A stretch of 64,000 bases of DNA from NCBI GenBank assembly GCA_963669155.1, contig CAVLGW020000003.1, positions 186,001 through 250,000 of the forward strand. Direction: 5' to 3'. Below the pieces are notes generated by a model that worked only from the letters and a program-made list of their open reading frames with translations, was not told the DNA's origin and made no database searches. Both the position numbers and the translations under genes were made by a program. Position 1 is the first letter of the stretch. Every line of letters begins with the position of its first letter. Below, in pieces: positions 39,780 through 49,682 of the stretch. The stretch comes from Arbacia lixula (lineage: Eukaryota; Echinodermata; Echinoidea; Arbacioida; Arbaciidae).

Positions 39780-41534
39780 TATACAAGATATTCTGTCTGT
39801 CATAAAAAAAACGAAATTTGTCAACTGGCAAATAAAGCTAGTAAACCACAAAGGACCAAAAATCATCAACAGAAAGTTAGAGAGGGGCAGAAAGCTTCTG
39901 TCATCACTGAAAACAAAAGATGGGACAGAAGTTACCGATAAAGAAGAGATCACTCAAGCGATTGAGGACTTCTATAGAGAACTCTATAGCACAGACCAAC
40001 CAGATTGGAGAGTAAATGAGGACTGGAATGAGAAATCAAATGATGTTCCACCAATACTAAAGGAAGAGGTGAAGAGTGCTTTATATCAGATGAAAAGGGG
40101 AAAGGTTCCAGGGGAGGATCAAATGACTGCAGATATTATTAATTTGGGGGGCGAGGACACCATATCAATCCTAACAAAACTGTTCAACAAGATCATGCAA
40201 ATGGAACAGGTACCTACCCAGTGGAACAAATCAAAAGTTATCATACTGTCCAAGAAAGGGGACATGAAGGACATCAAAAACTACAGGCCCATTAGTCTGT
40301 TGCCTCATATATACAAAATGTTCACACAAATTTTTCTTGCTAGGGTAGAGAAACAGCTTGATGAAAATCAACCACGGGAACAAGCTGGTTTCGTACAGGA
40401 AAAAAAACATCAGAACATCTCCACACCTTAAGCCAGATAATCAAGAAGGCAAAGGAATACCGTTTTGACATCTGCTGCAGCTTTGTTGATTACGAGAAGG
40501 CATTTGACTGCCTAGACCATCAGTCATTATTCAATGCCTTAGAAAAGCAGGTCACAGATGGAAAGTACATTCGCCTAATTAAGACCATCTATAAGGACTC
40601 TAGTGCCCGTGTACATCTAGAAAGCACTACAACAAATGCCTTTAAAATCCTGAAAGGGGTAAGACAAGGTAACCCCATCTCACCAAAGCTCTTCACTGCA
40701 GCTATTGAGGATGTCTTCAGAAACCTTGATTGATTATCATTGGGAATAGTGGTGGATGGCGAACACCTGACACACCTCAGATTTGCAGATGACATTTTAC
40801 TACTTAGCCATACACCTCAGGAACTGGAGAAAATGGTCCGAGAACTAAGTGAAGAAAGTAGAAAAGCTGGACTGAAAATGAATATCACAAAGACAAAGGT
40901 AATGATGAGCAGTAGATTCAAAGAACACAAAATCACAGTTCGGGGGAGGACCGTAGAAAAGGTAGACAACTACATATATTTGGGCAAAAATATCTCCATA
41001 GAAAATGAAACAGCAGGGGAAGTGAATAGAAGGATTCAGTTGGCTTGGGCAAAATTTGGCAAGCTCAACTTTATCTTTCGTGATGAGAAGCTCCCTCTTT
41101 CTCTCAAGAAACAGATTTTCAACCAATGCATCATACCTGTGCTCTCTTATGGAGCAGAAACATGGACCACAACTAAGAGACTGGAGAGAAAACTTAGAGT
41201 AACCAAAAAGGGTATGGAAAGAATCATGATTGGTGTTACAAAGAGGGACAAAGTTAGAAACCAGGATTTGAGAAAGAAAACCAAAGTACAGGAAATTAAA
41301 TCAAAGAAATGGAGGTGGGCTGGTCATCTAGCTAGGAGGAAAGATGATAGATGGACTAATAAATCAACCATCTGAACCCCCAGGGCTAACACCAGAAGAA
41401 GAGGCAGGCAAAGTAGGAGGTGGATTGACGATATTAGAGAATATGGTAGTATGACATGGAAACGAACGGCACAAGATAGATCAAAATAGAAAAATGATGA
41501 GGCCTTCCTTCATCAGTGGAGAGAAATAGGCTAG
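39780..41534 (+). pseudogene. RTE-like LINE ORF2 (reverse transcriptase), 5'-truncated
   Basis: A near-complete RT and C-terminal region of an RTE/BovB-type LINE. Frame 1 (to about 40405) carries GKVPGEDQMTADII, KKGDMKDIKNYRPISLLPH and NQPREQAGF. An indel in the A-run near 40402-40409 shifts the frame. The next frame has SFVDYEKAFDCLDH (first catalytic Asp, about 40481-40520), GVRQGNPISPKLF, then a TGA at 40731-40733. LRFADDILLL follows (about 40779-40805, FADD box), then SYGAETWT and WRWAGHLARR. A second TGA (41373-41375) and a TAG in the last segment precede the expected C-terminal HQWREIG and natural stop near 41534. The two TGA stops look like Trp to stop changes. The endonuclease domain is missing. 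It is inactive. Confidence 0.9.
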
Positions 41535-41627
41535 AGATAGAGATAGAAATAAAGTTTCCAACATAAAATGTTTTGTAACAGATTAAGATAGAGATAGAAA
41601 TAAAGTTTACAACATAAAATGTTTTGT
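41531..41627 (+). repeat. Duplicated 3' tail of the RTE-like LINE
   Basis: Two near-identical copies of about 50 bp, each with GATAGAGATAGAAATAAAGT followed by ACAACATAAAATGTTTTGT-like sequence, sit back to back. The second abuts the truncated Gag. Repeated 3' tails are common at RTE ends. Confidence 0.8.
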
Positions 41628-42484
41628 CAGTGCCTGCATTTGTGTCCATTTGCGTCGCACTGTGTCTTACGGATGCGAGCAGGGGCACCCCGACCATGTC
41701 CCTTTTTTCCACAGTAGTCACACAAGTCTTGGCTCTCCTTGAGGTGCGTTTGCTTGGTCCTCCGGTATGAGCTGCTGGCAGAGTTCACGGCATGAGAGTC
41801 AAGGAGAGAAGATGCGGAACGCTTCCCGGCTTCCTTTGCCTCGATGAACTGGAAGACATCTTCTAGATCCATGGTCTGGTTCTTGTCTCCCAATAGGTCG
41901 AGCTGGATCTCGGGGTCAGCGATTCCCCTGGTCAGGGCATCCCGCAGTATCTCATCAGTGTAGTTGACATCGATGGAGCAGCCTGGGCACTTGATGACAA
42001 ATTTACAGATGCCAGCTTGACCTCGTAAGCGGGCTCCGAAGCTGCGAATCGTCTCTTCCCGATCCTGACGCATGTTATGCAGTGTCACTCGAGCAACCAT
42101 GGTGTTTTCCTCACGTACAGCGAGTCTCTTAATGGCTGCGAGCACCTCCTTTTCAGACTTGACGGTGAGGCTGCCACCAGAGGATCTTGTAAGGTCCTTG
42201 CGAAGGGGCTCCTCGCAGCATTCAAGGAGTTGCATGACCCTGTCCTTGCCAGAGACCCTTGTGGCCTCCACATAATCTGACCATCGGGAGGTAAAATAAG
42301 CCCAGTCTTCACTAGTACCAGCTGCAGCTATGGTAGGCCTCTTGACTTTCTCTATCTTGGCAGCTGGCCCTGTCCCAGAGGCGTGAATTGTGCAGTGGGT
42401 TGTGAGTAGGGCAGCAACAATAGAGGCATCAAGCTCTGGCATAGTGTAGTCACAGCCTGGGATTGGGCAGGACACGACAGGCAT
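41627..42484 (-). pseudogene. Gag-like protein of an LTR retrotransposon, C-terminally truncated
   Basis: An intact 285-codon frame opens at the ATG at 42484-42482. It begins MPVVSCPIPGCDY, a Cys-rich start, followed by a helical Gag/capsid-like region: DWAYFTSRWSDYV about residues 60-72, LLECCEEPLRKDL, and IRSFGARLRGQ about residues 145-155. A zinc-knuckle-like C-terminus follows (CDYCGKKGHG about residues 253-262, later CDANGHKC). This layout matches Gag proteins of Ty3-like elements common in marine invertebrates; it would package element RNA. The frame stops three codons after the knuckle, exactly where the RTE tail begins, and no protease, RT or integrase is present on either side. The stop is therefore a junction product. 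The frame is otherwise free of stops, suggesting a young or selected copy. Exact clade is not certain. Confidence 0.8.
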
Positions 42485-42884
42485 GGTGGTAGCTGGGCCA
42501 GTACTCTAGACTGTGAACATAAATGAGTACCTGTACTGTTTGCCTGGATCAGCAGACGCTGGAATAGCAATGTTCACAGTCTTCTGTGTAGAGAGCAGGA
42601 CAGGTATGAATCAAGTGTTAATATCCTCTAGTAACAGATTAAAAAAAAAACAGAAATAATAAGACAAAGAAAAAAATCCATAATAATACGTAAATAGTAC
42701 CATAGCGAGTCAAAAAACATTGTAAATTGGAAATTAATTAAAAAATTTGCATTCCTCTTTTCACTGTCCCCGATACCCCCTCCCTCTATCCAAGGTAAGA
42801 TGGAAAGAGTAGAAGATTGAAAGGATGCAGATATGAAAAAAATTACAAGTGGAAGTGGAGAAGGTAGAAATTATCTGGTCATCT
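42485..42884. other. Upstream region of the Gag, no LTR proven
   Basis: This lies 5' of the reverse-strand Gag and should hold its leader and LTR. I see no clear TG...CA ends or primer-binding site. A-rich runs occupy about 42643-42680, and the flank of the element at 42885 begins at its right end. Confidence 0.35.
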
Positions 42885-43879
42885 GGGGCCTGTTTCTACA
42901 TTTCGATGCCAGTAACATCTAATTTAGAACTCACGTTAGCGCCAATGATACTAAACCGATTCTCGAAGAGAATGCTAAGTCGGATATCACTGACATCTCG
43001 TGAATTGATACCGGATCAGACTTTTTTCAGACAAATTGATAGCCTTTCTCACGAAACTCTGCAATAATTGATAAAATATCAGGTTGAAATAATTGTAATT
43101 TTGTTAACTATGGGGCGAAGTATTGTTTAAAACGTTGATAATTCTATGGCTTGATGTGTAACGCATCATTTTCATGAAGATCCCTCATTTTATTCCGTTA
43201 AATCAATTCATCGATTTTCTTCAATGGCTTCCATTTTGGTCATATTTGTGTTGAAAGATATAATGTAAATGATAGTCTACACAAACATGCCATTCTTAAA
43301 ATAAATGTCTGAATATTGAAGAAAGGGGTAATCACATGCATGTGTTGATATTCACAACTGATGGAAAACTCTCAATCAAACCTTAACTAAATCATTCAAA
43401 AATAAAGAAGCGAACATGAGTGAAGTTTCAACATTAAACAGTGTTAAAAGTTGGATTGCTTAGACTAGCCCTCTGATCTACGGAATGCTCGAATGATACT
43501 CAACATTTTGAAATATTTGTAAACCTTTTTCATGAATCTCGCGTTCAATGAAGTGATGTTAAACAAGCAAACCCCTTTCCCTGCCACAGCTGATTTTATT
43601 CTTAGCAAATTCTGACAAAATGCAGCAGAAATGTTATCATAGAACGCACATTATGCAAATTCATTCACTTTTCACAGTCTGAATTACGCAACTCAGGTTT
43701 CCATAAGTCACTATTGTTCTCAAGGATCGTCCAATCGAGAACAATAGATGCGACAGGGTCCGAGCAGTTCCAGCATTTAGAGCTGAGGTTAGAGTTTATA
43801 GCTTTGAGAATCACCTCGGTGCTAACTATCAGAGTTAGAGCTGAGGTTAGAGTTGTCATCGTGTTGAGAAACGCGCCCC
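42885..43879. mobile_element. ~1-kb non-autonomous element, left copy
   Basis: Its ends are GGGGCCTGTTTCT (left) and the complement of GGGGCGCGTTTCTC (right), so it has short imperfect terminal inverted repeats. An inverted relative is at 46303-47286; conserved words include GGCATCGAAAT, GATACCGGATCAGA, CTGAGGTTAGAG and GTCACTATTGTTCTCAAGGA. No transposase is encoded. The flanks join into the local 36-bp repeat (CATCTGG...TGGTCC), implying insertion there with a 1-3 bp duplication at most. Confidence 0.75.
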
Positions 43880-43974
43880 TGGTCCTTTGACGCCTGATGG
43901 TCGTGGCTGGTCATCTGGTCCTGTGATGTCTGATGAGCTTGCCTAGTCAATTGGTCCTGTGACGCCTGTCCTTC
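43880..43974 (-). CDS. Plausible terminal exon with 12-residue repeats, interrupted by a MITE
   Basis: On the reverse strand an acceptor TTTGCTACAG precedes the exon, which reads in phase 0 as EGQASQDQLTRQ, then AHQTSQDQMTS and HDHQASKDQ. The DNA is a 36-bp tandem repeat (starts 43881, 43917, 43953), so the protein has a 12-residue period rich in Gln, His, Ser and Asp. The element at 42885-43879 begins right after KDQ. Directly beyond the element the flank supplies MTR and a TAA stop at 42873-42871, in register with the repeat, so the exon originally ended there. With the insertion present, translation would run about 14 codons into the element. The exon at 45335-45376 lies upstream in compatible phase. 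Function is unknown, and no expression evidence is available. Confidence 0.45.
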
Positions 43975-44633
43975 CTGTAGCAAAGGTGTTACCAAATACA
44001 TTTTGGATCTATTCAGTTAAAGGTATACATTTGAGGAACAAAGGAAGCTGTTCAAATCTGCATATAAAATATTTTTTTTTTTTATGAGTGAATATGAAAC
44101 ACTTCTACTTGAACTTGTGTTCATGTGCTGGCCAAGTCTATGTATATCAGAATTATTGAAGGGGAGGGGGCAACCTTTTGCAACAACAACAAAAAAAGAA
44201 TTATCTAAAATTTCTACTGCAGATAGATGATGATTCAATGATGCACAATTTTAGACTAAAAGATTTCATACTTTTAATGTGAAGTAATAAGATCAAATCC
44301 ATTGTAAAACTAGAGTATGCTTTTATATCAGCAAGTCAATGCATGATTTTTTTTGGCTGTGGTAACTTTATATTTATACACCATACTGATCGAGGTCATA
44401 ACTCCACAACTGAAAAACATATAAGTCCTAATAATTTGTTAAATGGGTTCCATTATCTCATATCTCACATCTCATTTGACCTTGCAATAACATTGACACT
44501 GCCTCTAAAACAATGTACTTCTCATGTTAGAAGTACATGTAGTAATCAAAACCAATGTTCTGTCTTAGTTAATGCACTGATTTTTGGTTGTGGCGACCTT
44601 TTATAAAAACAGAAGTCATAATTCTCAGAAGGT
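43975..44633. other. Candidate intron, no other feature
   Basis: It lies between two candidate reverse-strand exons. AT-rich, with a T-run near 44071 and an A/C-rich run near 44185. No exon or repeat recognised. Confidence 0.35.
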
Positions 44634-45143
44634 GCATCTTCATTAGCCTGATGTGGCGAAATATCTACTGTAGCTAGTTCTGATTGGGATAGCCTAGCCA
44701 GAGCACGAAATAGCTAGCTATTTGTGTCTTCATTAGCCAGATCAGGCAAAATAGCTAGCTATTTGGTAGAGAAAATTTCCCAAGAAATCTTGGGCTAGAT
44801 GGAGCTAGCTCGAGCTAGTTTGTGAACTAGCTAGAGCTAGCTCGGAGCGTCTTCATTAGCCTGAAAATTTCTCAATCCCGGCATGCATCAGCGTGCATGA
44901 GGCATTGTTTACGTAATAGGTTTTTATACGTACGTGAATTAGAGCTCACAAACAAAGCCATGCAGTCGTGGCCTTTTTCCGTCGCACACTGCGTATGTGC
45001 GAACATCGGGATAATTCATGTATCCCCAGTGAGCTTACGTATCGCGACTTTTGAGCGAATGAAGACGGGATTGCAACTTCAGGCTAGTTCCCCCGATCCT
45101 CAAACTAGCTCACTATTACATCTGATTGGGCTAATGAAGACGC
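44634..45143. mobile_element. Nested MITE with GTCTTCATTAGCC ends, AGCT/CTAG-rich interior
   Basis: A perfect 15-bp inverted pair, GCGTCTTCATTAGCC at 44847-44861 and its complement at 45129-45143, bounds a 297-bp element. Further direct copies of the end word sit at 44634 (GCATCTTCATTAGCC) and 44724 (GTGTCTTCATTAGCC), and a partial inverted one near 45054. The interior is dense in AGCTAGCT and CTAG words. The layout indicates repeated insertion of one family into itself. Confidence 0.78.
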
Positions 45144-45334
45144 ACAGGTCTAGAGAACGGATTTTCTGAACAAATTTTCAAACAAGATTTTCAACTTCAA
45201 ATTTTAGTGTTGCAGAAGGCTAACATCCTCTTAATCTTCAAAATCACCAAATATTGCACATTATTAGAATATTTGTATGAAAGTTGGCAACAAAACAATC
45301 GCTCGATGACCCATTTTGTTTTATAAATAGTTAC

Positions 45335-45376
45335 CTGTCTCCAGGGAAGGTTCTCTGCATTGTCCTCTTTCCCCTC
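45335..45376 (-). CDS. Plausible 14-codon internal exon
   Basis: Reverse strand: acceptor GTCTCTTTGCAG, a 42-nt exon encoding EGKEDNAENLPWRQ in phase 0, and donor GTAACT. Both splice sites are good matches to consensus. The next exon downstream at 43974-43880 also opens with EG in phase 0, so the two join in frame. A 42-nt exon alone is weak evidence; the matching phase and the shared EG start raise it. No upstream exon was recognised. Confidence 0.38.
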
Positions 45377-46302
45377 CTGCAAAGAGACACATATGAGGAG
45401 TGTTGTTTAGCATGACTTTCATCATCACATAACTTGGATGAACATGTTCTTCATTGACAAACCTCCCTAAATTCTCACTTTCATGTATCAATGCTGAAGA
45501 GATAAGAAAAAGAGTTGGGCATTTCAATGGAAAGTGGTCCTGAGCAAAACAAAACCTAAATAGTACATACTCCAGAATCACATGCACTAGCTCTCAGGAC
45601 TAATTGGGTATTACTGAAAAGAGCTAACAAGGTCATTCATTTAAGCAAAAACACACTTTGATGTGATTTTCTTTGGGGATGGGGAGACTAATTTTGTTTT
45701 TGTTTTTCTGGTAAAAACATCATTTACAGGGTATCATCATCTCATACTCACGATCATTTCAGATTCAATTTCATCACTTCTGCTTAATTTCTCTGAAAAA
45801 CCTGAATATTGGAAATCATCAATCTCTAAATGTTTATGAATGAAATAACCAGGTCTTTATTTAGACATGTGTTCACAAAAGGAGGTTTATTCACACCATG
45901 GACTAAACCATGGAATGCTACTTGTAGACCGGTAAAAAAATATAAAACACATTTCTCAATTTCTATATAGTAATAACGGACCTCAGAACATAGACCTTCT
46001 TAATATTGTCTTTAAAAAATGTGTAACTTATTCAATAAAGTTAGAGAGTAAGGAATAGTCAGCAACACAAACCAAAACAATTATGTGTGCTCGATCCCTC
46101 TGGACTTTAACATAGCTCTGCCTGAAGTTTTCCTCGAGGAGCATCTAATTAACCCAAAACATCATATCTTAAAAGACCCTGTCCGAACCCACTTATACTT
46201 AATTGGAAAGCTAATGTTAGCTGCATGATACATAAATATCAATTATATACTATTTCAGTATTTGCCATGCAGAGGGAAAACAGATGTCTGAAGACTAGTG
46301 AT
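45377..46302. other. Spacer, nothing recognised
   Basis: AT-rich sequence between the candidate exon and the right ~1-kb element. Open frames are short and without family resemblance. Confidence 0.4.
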
Positions 46303-47286
46303 GCGTTTCTCGACACGATGACAGCTCTAACCTCAGCTCTAACTCCGATAGTTAGCACTGAGGTGATTCTCGAAGCTATTACAACTCTAACCTCAGCTCT
46401 AAATGATGGAACTGCTCAGACACTGTCGCATCTATTGTTCTTGATCGGACAATCCTTGAGAACAATAGTGACTTATGGAAACCTGAGTTGCGAAATTCGG
46501 ACTGAAAAGTGAATGAATTTGCATAATGTGTGTTCTATGATAACATTTCTGCTGCATTTTGTCAGAATTTGCTAAGCATTAAATCAGCTGTGGCAGGGAA
46601 AGGGGTTTGCTTGTTTAACATCACTCAATTGAAGGCAAAATTAATGAAAAAGGTTAACAAATATTTCAAAATATCGAGTATCATTTGAGCATTCCATAGA
46701 TCAGAGGGCTAGTCTAAGCACGCCGACATATTAACACTGTTAAATGTTGAAAATTCACTTGTGTTTGCTTATTTCTTTTTGAATGATTAAGTCTACGTTT
46801 GATTGAGATTTTGCATCAGTTGTGAATATCAACATATGCATGTGATAACCCCTTTCTTCAATATTCAAACATTTATTTTAAGAATGGCATGTTTGCATAT
46901 AGTATCTTTAAGGTGTCTTTCAATATTATGAATATGACCAAAATGGAAAGCATGAAAGCTAGAAAATCAATGAAGTGATTTAACAGAAGAAAATGAGAGA
47001 TTAATAGCACAACAATCCTCGTTATAGACTAATCAACGTTTTAAACAATACCTCGCCCCATATTTAACAAAATCATGATTTTTCAACCTGACATTTTATC
47101 AATTATTGCGGAGTTTTATGAGAAAGGCTATTACTAGTTTGTCTGAAAATTCTGATCCGGTATCGATACACGAGTTGTCACTGATATCCGACTTAGCATT
47201 CTCTTAGAGAAACGATTTAGCATCATTAATTCTACTAGCGTAACGGTAAGTTCTAAGTGAGATGTCACTGGCATAGAAATTTACAG
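46303..47286. mobile_element. ~1-kb non-autonomous element, right inverted copy
   Basis: Reverse-complement relative of 42885-43879, matching along nearly its full length. Inner end GCGTTTCTCGACAC; outer end near AGATGTCACTGGCATAG. Its terminal GGGGC bases are not recognisable, so it is more decayed than the left copy. Confidence 0.72.
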
Positions 47287-47378
47287 ATCTGAATTAGTGA
47301 ATTCATACAGAAAGTAGCGCCACAGCCGCCAGATCATGCAATAACTGTTGGTATATCCCACTAATTTTATGACTTTGA

Positions 47379-47448
47379 ACCCTAAACCTAACCCTGACCC
47401 TAACACTAAACCTAATTCTAAACCTACCCCTGACCCTAACCCCAACCC
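47379..47448 (+). repeat. Degenerate telomere-like (CCCTAA)n tract
   Basis: About twelve imperfect hexamers of the CCCTAA / CCTAAA / CCCTGA type in one direction. Metazoan telomere units are TTAGGG, so this is either interstitial telomeric sequence or a simple repeat of similar form. Hexamers are too varied to be a functional telomere. Confidence 0.65.
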
Positions 47449-47756
47449 GGCCTATATAGACAACTTATTTGCCGTTGAATAATGATTCAGTTGATTTTGG
47501 GGACGTGATTAGTACGGATTCTCCACGGGCGAGTAACGGGTAGCTATCCGCGTAGGCTGCCGGCGCCAGTATGGTCTACTCTAGCCCCGGACCGGACTGC
47601 TCCCGCGCAGCGGGAGCTGCGTGAGCGGGCTGATCGCAGTAAGGTCTACACTTGTGAACTAGCGCCGGTTTGGATTCTAGCGTAGATCTAGATAGAGACA
47701 AGGATCTGTTTAAATATGGGATATTCCTAACTTACCTTTATAATTATAAATTAATT
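47449..47756. other. GC-rich unique segment
   Basis: It contains several short palindromes, for example CCCGCGCAGCGGG near 47603. No coding or RNA feature recognised. Confidence 0.35.
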
Positions 47757-47965
47757 CTGATGACGACTTGGATACTTGCTGCTAGCTAGCTGAGCTGCGC
47801 ACCGTCTCGCCGACGAAGCGCCCGGGAAGTTTATACCACTGCACTGACGTCGCGTGTGTGATGCTAGCTAGGGGTGCTTTGAGGAGACACTTTTTGCTAA
47901 AACATACCGTTCAAGGGAGACCTTTCGGCAAATATTTGTATATCTTACTGCGCATGAGCGCGATG
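47757..47965 (+). repeat. Dispersed cousin of the satellite's non-LINE portion
   Basis: It shares with the satellite unit, in order, TCTGATGACGACTTG, GGAGACACTT, TTGCTAAAACATACCGT, AAGGGAGAC, CGGCAAATAT and TGTATATCTTACTG. It diverges in the GC-rich middle and is not followed by LINE sequence. The AAAACATACC form matches the first unit of the array (position 76) and not the AAAATATACC of later units. It therefore represents the element that supplied one half of the satellite. Confidence 0.85.
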
Positions 47966-48431
47966 GAATTAATTACTTTTAAAAAGAGGGTGGTTTTCAC
48001 ACCATAAGGGATATATCTTTATCCTTTAAAAACTGATGAACAAGTTACACATCATTACGTTGGTACAATCACATGTGATCTTAGGTATGGATATCCCACA
48101 CATATAGGCCGGAGAAAGCGAGATATATCCAATATACTTTGTGTCTCCGTAATACACTTTTATAACAACTTCCAAAAAAAAAAAGTATACCCCCTAATAT
48201 TTGAAACAGTTTCTACTTTAAATTGATGTACCCTGGTATCGAATGGACAATGCCAACATAGAGCTACGGTGTTAACATGAATATTCTTGACGCATTTTGG
48301 ACACGTGATCCATGGATAACTGTATTATGAGGTGTCAAAACGTTAAGGAGACACAAAAATGTCTCCTTTACGCGGGTGTCTCCCTAAGGTAGGTATAATA
48401 ACACCGGAATGTCTCCCTAATGCGGGATCCA

Positions 48432-48433
<2 letters not shown>
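47966..48433. other. Spacer with a short GTCTCC hairpin
   Basis: A perfect 9-bp hairpin, AAGGAGACA and its complement, lies at 48345-48368 with a 6-nt loop. Further TGTCTCCCTAA words follow at 48379 and 48410, echoing the AAGGAGACAC word of the satellite. Confidence 0.5.
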
Positions 48434-48476
<43 letters not shown>

Positions 48477-48486
48477 GGGGGGGGGC
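48434..48486. repeat. (AT)n microsatellite followed by poly-G
   Basis: About 20 AT steps and then a run of G. Confidence 0.95.
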
Positions 48487-48955
48487 TCTTCTTCATGTTC
48501 CATCAATTGCTTATCACTTGCTTATCAAAACTAGTGTGTCGAATAGTATGTCCAAAATAGTGTTCCTTTCCGTTTCCGGATGTCTTTCCAAATTTTGAGC
48601 TGAGTTCCAAATGTTTGAAGAACGCAGAGGCTAAAGTTCGCCCTTATGTCAATTAAATTTTTAATAGCCTCGTGTAACACCAGCTCTTTGTAAAATTGTA
48701 CTTATATTTGTTTCGTGAAGAAAAGTACACATAATTACAACTACGGGCGACCAACCAGTCCAAGGGTCGCTAAAAACAGCACATTGTTGGGCGGTAACAA
48801 AGGCTGGCTATAGACTAACAACGGGCTGTTAAGTCGTATCGAAAGGCGGTCGGGTGTCATGGTGAGGAGTGTCATGGTGGCGTATCGTACGAATCCAAAA
48901 AATCGGGGATATCGATCCCGTTGTCTCGATTGAAATTGTTGGGCTTACTACAATT
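48487..48955. other. Spacer, nothing recognised
   Basis: No gene or repeat recognised. A 67-codon frame starting at 48921 overlaps the ribozyme-like motif and has no family resemblance. Confidence 0.35.
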
Positions 48956-49006
48956 TTGTATCACACCTGACGAAGTGTTGCAGTGGCACACGAAACGTCG
49001 TGATCT
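48956..49006 (+). ncRNA. Hammerhead-ribozyme-like motif
   Basis: The conserved core words occur in order and at the right distance: CTGACGA at 48967-48973 (CUGANGA) and GAAA at 48992-48995, followed by CGTC. Between them GTGT (48975-48978) pairs with ACAC (48988-48991) as stem II. CAC just before CTGACGA pairs with GTG just after GTC as stem I, and AC/GT would make a minimal stem III. One extra A (48974) separates the first core word from stem II. Hammerheads with minimal stem III are known from Penelope-like retroelements; no Penelope RT or GIY-YIG domain was recognised here. It is probably a fossil end of such an element. Confidence 0.38.
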
Positions 49007-49310
49007 TTTCGATTCCGTTTACCTTACATTGCGAGACAAGCGATTATCAGTAGCCAAAAGTTCACATGTTAGTACTGCCGCAAGGAATGTAGTTTTAGTC
49101 GTGGATCACATTATCCATCATTGATTTGGTCGGGGAACAGCTATACTACTTTATAACGATATTAGTACTTCCTGCAAAGTTGATTGCTTACTGCACATTC
49201 ACGAAGTAATTTGACCTGACTCTCAAAATAATAAAGGAAAAAACAGATCTTCAAATGTGGCCCTGACACATTTTAATACTTGTAAACAATTTATGTTGAT
49301 CGGTATCCCT

Positions 49311-49682
49311 TTAAAGGGAATGCACTGTACTGGGAAGACGAAAAGCCTTCAAAAGCTGATCGTGAGCAATCTTCTTGCCAATGGTCTTAAAATCATGTAT
49401 TGTCCATCCTATAAATTTGCTGCAAGATATTTGCACTCAAATTATCCACATTTGTATTAATTAGATATTAAATCACAAATCTTCAAAGTGTTCGGGCCGA
49501 ACAATTTGAGGATTTGTGATTCAATATTTTTTTTCTCCAAATGTGCATCATTTGAGGGCAAATAACTTTCAGCAAGTTTCTAAAATGGACAATACATGAT
49601 TTTAAGACCATTGGCAAGAAGGTTGCTCTCGATAATCTTTTGAGGGCTTTCTTGGCTTCCCAGTACAGGACATTCACTTTAA
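49311..49682. mobile_element. TTAA-flanked foldback MITE, 372 bp
   Basis: Left end TTAAAGGGAATGCACTGTAC and right end the complement of TTAAAGTGAATGTCCTGTAC are followed by long inverted arms (about 49311-49470 and 49530-49682) with strong pairing, for example through AATGGTCTTAAAATCATG. TTAA targets are used by piggyBac and Kolobok transposases; which one applies here is inference. No coding capacity. Confidence 0.82.

Noticed and set aside
48921-49124. A 67-codon frame with ITPDEVLQWHTKRRDLF
   Set aside because: Those codons coincide with the hammerhead-like core; the RNA reading explains the conserved words better than a protein.
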